DNA of 64,000 nt. It comes from Sulfobacillus benefaciens. Lineage in GTDB: Bacteria > Bacillota > Sulfobacillia > Sulfobacillales > Sulfobacillaceae. Every line of letters starts with the position of its first letter. Positions within the stretch are counted from its first letter, which is position 1. Shown in pieces: positions 59,739 to 64,000 of this stretch. Both the position numbers and the translations under genes were made by a program. Under the pieces are notes generated by a model. The model had not been told where the DNA came from. It saw only the letters and a list, made by a program, of their open reading frames with translations, and searched no databases. The stretch spans positions 1 through 64,000 of the forward strand of contig PXYT01000006.1 of assembly GCA_003023725.1 (NCBI GenBank). Direction: 5' to 3'.

Positions 59739-61064
59739 TCATGAAGCAGAAGATGCGGCTTGGGACGTCGGAACCGCAATGGTGCTCAGAGGAATGGCGG
59801 TCAAAGATGGCGACCGGGTCCCGAAAATTAAAGTATGGCCCAAGAGTTGCGGTTCACTGGGCATAAAGCTGCCGCCCTGGGGACTTTGATTGAGCACTTG
59901 TCCTGTCTTGGCGTTCACATCCCACAACGTCCCCTTACCGTCGCCGACCAAGAGCTGCCCGTGATAAAACAAAGGAGCCTGGGTGATTTGTTGATGATTA
60001 AGGGGAGTTTGCCATATCACCTGGCCCCCTCGCGCGTTTAAGGCGTAAAGTGATTTGGTGATGGGACTGCCGACGTAGAGTATGCCCTTATGATAGGTGG
60101 GAATACCGGACTCGTTGCTGGCGCGTCCGCTGGCGGAATAGGGTAAAGGCCCCGTGCCAAGGGGCTTCTGCCAGATGATCCGCCCGTTTGTTTTATTGAG
60201 ATCGACCACACTGAATAAATTGCCGGATTTAGTGGTCCGGACGGTCTCAGTGTAAATGTTTTGGCCGACTATCAAGGGAGGGCAGTCATCCAAGGCTCCA
60301 CTCACTCCGACAAAGCGGGTTTTCCAGGTGATGTCCCATTTCTTGAGATTGACGGCGTAGAAATCATAGGGGTAAGCTCCGCCAAAATAGAGGGTATGGC
60401 CTGACAGAGCGGGAGAGGCCATGCTCACATAACTGGCAATGGGCATTTCTCGCACAATATGGCCCGTATCGGGAGAAACATCCAACAACTGGTCCGATCC
60501 CCCGACCGAATACAGCTGACCATGCCAATAGACTGGAGTCGGCATATTTTCTCCGACGGTATTGTCTTGCCAGAGAACGTGTCCGGTTGTGGCGGAAAGG
60601 GCGATCAAGCTGCTGCTCCTTGTGCCTCTTATTGCCGAATGGCCGGGAACCGGGACGGAGGGGAAAAGGCTATTGCCGGTCCCGACAAACACCTTGCCGC
60701 CGACGACGACGGGTTTGGTCATAACTTGATTGTTTACGGGGGTTTGCCATAAAATTTTGCCGGTGGTAGCGTTAATGGCGACCACCATATAAGGATTGGT
60801 CACTGTGCCTCCGTACACGACTCCTCGAACGACCACGGGATTCATGACGGCACCGCCATTATAGGTCCAGGAAACGGACAAGGGAGGGGAGTGATGGGCC
60901 CGGGCCGCGTGCGTGCGAAACATGGTGGACGACGTCAGACCTAGAGCCGGGTCGGTGACAGAGCCGGTATTGTGCAAAGGCCATGATATGCTGGCTACCA
61001 GGGCTGCCACCGCAGCGCTATACCACGGCCATTTGATTCGTGCGGTTCCGATTTGCACACCCAT
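59739..61064 (-). CDS. PQQ-type beta-propeller protein, exported
   Basis: A 441-residue protein with a hydrophobic N-terminal segment (about 12-30, signal or anchor) and then repeated PQQ-like propeller blades, about six to seven, with the motif A-x-x-x-x-T/K-G-x-I/V-x-W-Q (for example ATTGKILWQTP, ATTGHVLWQDN, LNKTNGRIIWQKP, ARGGQVIWQTP). These folds act as scaffolds (BamB-like) or dehydrogenases; catalytic PQQ or metal residues cannot be confirmed here, so a scaffold role outside the cell is more likely. ATG 61064 follows AGGAGAG. Four 11-bp phased repeats lie upstream. Confidence 0.82.
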   Translation of the reverse strand: MGVQIGTARIKWPWYSAAVAALVASISWPLHNTGSVTDPALGLTSSTMFRTHAARAHHSPPLSVSWTYNGGAVMNPVVVRGVVYGGTVTNPYMVVAINATTGKILWQTPVNNQVMTKPVVVGGKVFVGTGNSLFPSVPVPGHSAIRGTRSSSLIALSATTGHVLWQDNTVGENMPTPVYWHGQLYSVGGSDQLLDVSPDTGHIVREMPIASYVSMASPALSGHTLYFGGAYPYDFYAVNLKKWDITWKTRFVGVSGALDDCPPLIVGQNIYTETVRTTKSGNLFSVVDLNKTNGRIIWQKPLGTGPLPYSASGRASNESGIPTYHKGILYVGSPITKSLYALNARGGQVIWQTPLNHQQITQAPLFYHGQLLVGDGKGTLWDVNAKTGQVLNQSPQGGSFMPSEPQLLGHTLIFGTRSPSLTAIPLSTIAVPTSQAASSAS

Positions 61065-61122
61065 ATAGGATTGCTCTCCTTAGCATGCAGACTAATATTG
61101 CGAATTGAAGTCTATCAACCAA

Positions 61123-61162
61123 GGCTGAAGCGTGGCTGAAGGCCAACTGAAAGTTGGCTGAA
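61123..61162 (-). promoter_or_regulatory. Four 11-bp-phased direct repeats (response-regulator box)
   Basis: On the plus strand GGCTGAA lies at 61123, 61134 and 61156 and a variant AACTGAA at 61145, each exactly 11 bp apart; on the minus strand the unit is TTCAGCC plus four bases. This 7+4 layout is that of PHO-box direct repeat units bound by PhoP/OmpR-class regulators. It lies 59-98 bp upstream of the beta-propeller start, where an activator site would be. Confidence 0.6.
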
Positions 61163-61778
61163 AAGACAAAGATAAGCTGCCCATGGACCCCGAAAAATTC
61201 TCTATCTTGCGGTATCATTTTCACGAAGGGGCAGGAAAGTGCGGACGGGAGATTACCTGTCTTCTTCAAGTGGTGTGTCGAGCCGAGACTGAGTGGTCCT
61301 GAAAGGTCGAATGACACGGCGTCTGAATGGACGGGGCGCTAAAGCCGCGAGGACAAGCGAGCAATACGCGTATGCCTTGGGCAACGGCTGCCGACAGCTG
61401 CTTCGCAGGCTTCCAACGGGGACGGGTATGACGGACTGTTAATTCAGCAAGCCTCTCAGTACAGTCCCGGCAAACCGGGGATGGGGAGGAATCTTTGGGG
61501 TGACGGGATTGTGAATGAGAAACGTTCCTTCCGCAGTATTGTCTCACCCGGTTGTGTGGGGCTTATGTGTAGGCAGTGCGGTTATAGCTTTCAGAGCGGC
61601 TGGAAACGCCAGAGTCCGGTAGATAAAGGGCAAGGATTTGGGCGCCGGGCTGGTTCTCACCCGTACGGTGTGGCAAATGTGGTAAATTAACTAAGTAGCA
61701 TTGGACACGCCAAGAACCTTGTCTGAGATCATGGGGCGTTATGTCGCACCTGGACACACATAAGGAGTCACAAATACT
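61163..61778. other. 616-bp gap before manC
   Basis: No intact gene is found. A plus-strand stretch near 61325-61442 can be read as a short basic peptide ending at TAA, with composition like the tail of a decayed ORF, but no family fits. The manC promoter is not evident. Confidence 0.35.
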
Positions 61779-62825
61779 ATGGCACGATGGCTGGTAATTT
61801 TAGCGGGGGGACGGGGAGAACGGTTTTGGCCGTTGTCACGGATGATGCATCCCAAACAGTTCCTGACCCTCATGGGGAACCACAGTATGATTCGAACCAC
61901 CCGCGACCGGGTCCGTTCACTCATCGGACCGGAAAACACGTGGGTGGTGACGGGTCAGGACTATGTCGAAAAAGTGAAAGCCAATTTGCCTGATGTCCCA
62001 CCATCGCACATTTTGGGTGAGCCTGTCGGAAGGAATACGGCGCCGTCCATCACATGGGCTGCGATATCAATTTATCGGAGGGATCCGGACGCGGTCATAT
62101 TGATCTTGCCGTCGGATCATCTGATTAAATATCAGAAACGCTTTCAGAAGCTAGCCGATTTATCGTTACGAGCCGCTGAAGAGCGCGGCGGATTTTATAC
62201 ATTCGGTATTGTTCCGACTCATGCGGAAACGGGTTACGGTTATATTGAGAATGGGGTGGAAGTAGAGCACGGCATTTTGCGGGTCAAACGGTTTGTGGAA
62301 AAGCCGCCTGTGGAAGAGGCCCAAGTTATGGTGGAATCCGGGCGATTCTTTTGGAACTCAGGAATGTTTGCGTTTAGAGCCAACGAGTATTTATCGGCCG
62401 TAAAACGTTTTATTCCTGATTTGTTTGACGGCATGACGGCTCTAATGCGTGATCCTTATCGAGTAGACGTGATTTTCCCTGAACTTCCACAGGTCTCTGT
62501 CGACCACGGGATCATGGAAAAAGCGGAAGACGTCTATGTATTGCCGGCGGATATCGGGTGGGATGACGTGGGCACTTTTGCTGCCTTGGCTCGGCACCTG
62601 CCTCGCAACGACGAACAGAATGCAGCCCGGGGACACGCGATTTTCGTGGACAGCCAAAATGTTACGGCCATCAGCGAAGGACCTGTGGTGTCGTTTATTG
62701 GCGTGAAAGACTTGTTCGTTGTGGCAACAAAAGATGCTGTTCTCATTCTGTCTCCGGACCGCAGCCAGGATGTGCGTCAAGTGGTTCAGGCTCTTAAAGA
62801 AGGGCAGCATGAACATTTGTTGTAG
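61779..62825 (+). CDS. manC: Mannose-1-phosphate guanylyltransferase
   Basis: A 348-residue GDP-mannose pyrophosphorylase. LAGGRGERFWPLSR (8-21) is the nucleotide loop, and QFLTL, HAETGYGYIE, VKRFVEKP and FFWNSGMFAF follow in the family order. The phosphomannose isomerase domain of bifunctional ManC is absent, so it is the short form. It makes GDP-mannose for polysaccharides. ATG 61779 follows AAGGAG by about 12 bases. galU follows in the same direction, and the two may serve exopolysaccharide or wall glycan synthesis. Confidence 0.93.
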   Translation: MARWLVILAGGRGERFWPLSRMMHPKQFLTLMGNHSMIRTTRDRVRSLIGPENTWVVTGQDYVEKVKANLPDVPPSHILGEPVGRNTAPSITWAAISIYRRDPDAVILILPSDHLIKYQKRFQKLADLSLRAAEERGGFYTFGIVPTHAETGYGYIENGVEVEHGILRVKRFVEKPPVEEAQVMVESGRFFWNSGMFAFRANEYLSAVKRFIPDLFDGMTALMRDPYRVDVIFPELPQVSVDHGIMEKAEDVYVLPADIGWDDVGTFAALARHLPRNDEQNAARGHAIFVDSQNVTAISEGPVVSFIGVKDLFVVATKDAVLILSPDRSQDVRQVVQALKEGQHEHLL

Positions 62826-62921
62826 GCAGATTTATTTGGGAAGCATCATCTAGCGACCCGGAACTAAGCGATGGCTGAAGGACCTTTTCGCGCATGCACA
62901 CGAAAGGCAGGAACCAGATCT

Positions 62922-63815
62922 ATGAGAACTATCAGCAAAGCAGTTATACCGGCAGCGGGGCTGGGCACGCGGTTTCTGCCCGCCACAAAAGCTCAACCCA
63001 AAGAAATGATTTCTCTAATCGATAAACCCACGATCCAGTATATTGTTGAAGAGGCCGTGTCATCGGGCATTGATGATCTCTTGGTTGTGATCGGACGGGA
63101 TAAAGGGAGCATCGAAGATCATTTCGACCGAGCTCCCGAGCTCGAGGAGTTTCTTCGCAGCCGGGGCAAGACCGACTTACTGGAAGTGGTCATGAATGTG
63201 TCCCGTTTAGCCAATCTTCACTTTATCAGGCAGAAAGAGCCCCTGGGTTTGGGGCACGCTGTGCTGTCTGCCCGGCTTCATGTGGGCCGGGAGCCGTTTG
63301 CCGTGCTATTAGGGGATGATGTCATGCAGGCCCATCCTCCGGTTCTCAAACAACTCATGAATTTCTGGCGTCCCGATTATTCTGTTGTTGCCGTTCAGCC
63401 GGTGAGTCGGGAAGAAGCAAACCGCTATGGCATTGTCTACGGGAAATGGACATCTCAAGAATCTTTTCAGGTCTCCCATCTCGTGGAAAAGCCATCGGAG
63501 TCCGAGGCTCCGGAAAACCCTTTGGCCATCATGGGACGATATATTTTGTCACCGGCAGTGTTTTCTGTTCTGGAAGATATTTCGCCTGGCTCGGGAGGAG
63601 AGATCCAATTGACCGATGCGCTGGATGTCTTGGCCCGCCAGGGGCGGCTCATCGCCGTGCCGTACCGAGGCAAGCGGTTTGATGTCGGAGAAAAGCTCGG
63701 ATTTGTTAAGGCGACAATTGAGGCGGCACTGGACCGGGATGATTTGCGCGACGACGTTATCGTCTACCTTAAAAGTCTGGTTTCCCAATTGGAAATCGAA
63801 GATCCTTCGTTATAA
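62922..63815 (+). CDS. galU: UTP-glucose-1-phosphate uridylyltransferase
   Basis: A 297-residue GalU making UDP-glucose. PAAGLGTRFLPATKAQPKEM (about 9-28) is the UTP loop and substrate contact, with DKPTIQYIVEEA, GLGHAVLSA, VLLGDDVM and the VEKP and GGEIQLTDAL segments. ATG 62922 is chosen over the earlier in-frame ATG because the family N-terminus begins there; a weak GGCAGGAA precedes it. It is about 96 bp downstream of manC. A strong hairpin terminates it. Confidence 0.95.
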   Translation: MRTISKAVIPAAGLGTRFLPATKAQPKEMISLIDKPTIQYIVEEAVSSGIDDLLVVIGRDKGSIEDHFDRAPELEEFLRSRGKTDLLEVVMNVSRLANLHFIRQKEPLGLGHAVLSARLHVGREPFAVLLGDDVMQAHPPVLKQLMNFWRPDYSVVAVQPVSREEANRYGIVYGKWTSQESFQVSHLVEKPSESEAPENPLAIMGRYILSPAVFSVLEDISPGSGGEIQLTDALDVLARQGRLIAVPYRGKRFDVGEKLGFVKATIEAALDRDDLRDDVIVYLKSLVSQLEIEDPSL

Positions 63816-63874
63816 GGGTGTCCCGGGACCCCGACGCCAGGTCTTTCCATCCCCTGCGCCTACACTGTCTCGGT

Positions 63875-63910
63875 AGCGGCATACTGCCCCGTCGGCAGTG
63901 TGCCGCTTTT
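63875..63910 (+). terminator. Intrinsic terminator behind galU
   Basis: AGCGGCATACTGCC (63875-63888) and GGCAGTGTGCCGCT (63894-63907) form a 14-bp stem with one G-T pair, followed by a T-run. Confidence 0.9.
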
Positions 63911-63947
63911 CTCGTGACCAAGAACGTCTGGCACCGTGGAGGGTCTT

Positions 63948-64000
63948 GTGGCGGCAGGCCGTGTCTTAATTTTGGATGTGGTTTGCAGCCGGTGTCGAGA
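63948..64000 (+). CDS. Possible start of a further gene, cut by the window edge
   Basis: GTG 63948 lies four bases after GGAGGG and opens a frame of 17 codons to the window end (MAAGRVLILDVVCSRCR). The strand-like VLILDVV could begin a Rossmann or glycosyltransferase fold, but this is too little to judge. Confidence 0.3.
   Translation, partial: MAAGRVLILDVVCSRCR

Noticed and set aside
59510-59889. Open frames on the plus strand opposite the end of the beta-propeller gene.
   Set aside because: They lie antisense to a clear coding region and lack ribosome binding sites.
61300-61442. Possible tail of a TnpB-type transposase gene before manC.
   Set aside because: No zinc-finger or catalytic motif upstream in frame; similarity was only in composition.
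1-64000. CRISPR arrays, rRNA, integrases, prophage genes and toxin-antitoxin pairs.
   Set aside because: None were seen on reading both strands; no regular spaced repeats longer than about 12 bp other than those listed.

Overview
The window looks like a chromosomal segment of a spore-forming Bacillota, most likely an acidophilic thermophile of the Sulfobacillus type. The phylum-level call is firm. From about 11 kb to 51.7 kb the gene order follows the Bacillus subtilis yaaO-tmk-darA-holB-yazA-rsmI-abrB-metS-tatD-yabE-ksgA-veg-ispE-purR-spoVG-glmU-prs-pth-fin-mfd-spoVT-spoVB-mazG-rqcP-yabP-yabQ-divIC-yabR block, and sporulation genes and Gram-positive ribosome binding sites are everywhere. The genus is an inference from overall protein character (2-oxoacid:ferredoxin oxidoreductase, CtaA-like protein, mixed GC near 50-55%, frequent GTG and TTG starts), not from any marker.

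Layout. 0.1-6 kb (minus strand): a small orphan gene, a divergent CtaA-like heme A synthase homologue, and a tight operon of a GltD-like flavoprotein fused to a 2x[4Fe-4S] ferredoxin followed by korA-korB-korC. 6.6-11 kb: an NCS1 nucleobase-type permease behind a near-consensus promoter, an anchored extracellular protein and a polytopic membrane protein. 11-15.5 kb: lysine/arginine decarboxylase-like enzyme, tmk, darA, holB, GIY-YIG protein, rsmI, converging on abrB. 15.7-20.7 kb: an accessory insertion (SSS-family transporter, MFS exporter, a SEC-C zinc protein, decayed DNA) between abrB and metG. 21-26.5 kb: a Met-specific T-box leader, metG, tatD, a 3D-domain protein, rsmA and a YkuK-like gene. 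27-42.9 kb: veg, a cyanophycin pair cphB-cphA, ispE, a nucleotidyltransferase, purR, a threonine ammonia-lyase at the place of ridA, spoVG with a sigma-H-type promoter, glmU, prs, pth, fin and mfd. 43.4-51.8 kb: spoVT with a sigma-G-type promoter, hemL, a SpoVB-like flippase, mazG, HU, rqcP, yabP, yabQ, an HTH gene with a DnaA-box-like cluster in its leader, divIC, yabR and tRNA-Leu(TAA). 52-57.5 kb: an MrdA-type PBP2, thioesterase and HAD genes, lysC, and a membrane protein that appears to start at CTG. 57.5-64 kb: a structured intergenic region, hemerythrin, a globin-coupled diguanylate cyclase, a PQQ-type beta-propeller protein with four 11-bp-phased operator-like repeats, manC and galU.

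How the genes fit together. The central block joins DNA replication and repair (tmk, holB, mfd, HU), RNA modification and translation quality control (rsmI, rsmA, pth, rqcP, metG), nucleotide and cell-wall precursor synthesis (prs, purR, glmU, mrdA) and sporulation (spoVG, fin, spoVT, yabP, yabQ, SpoVB-like). Accessory cargo sits between conserved genes: nitrogen storage (cphBA), amino-acid catabolism (ilvA), transport, and at the right end a possible oxygen/c-di-GMP/exopolysaccharide module (hemerythrin, globin-GGDEF, beta-propeller, manC, galU). No CRISPR array, intact insertion sequence, integrase or rRNA is visible. The most interesting items are the DnaA-box-like cluster ahead of the HTH-divIC pair, the 11-bp-phased repeats at 61.1 kb, the likely CTG start at 57.05 kb, the paired 12-bp inverted repeat with a terminator-like hairpin near 57.6 kb, and the globin-coupled cyclase beside hemerythrin.
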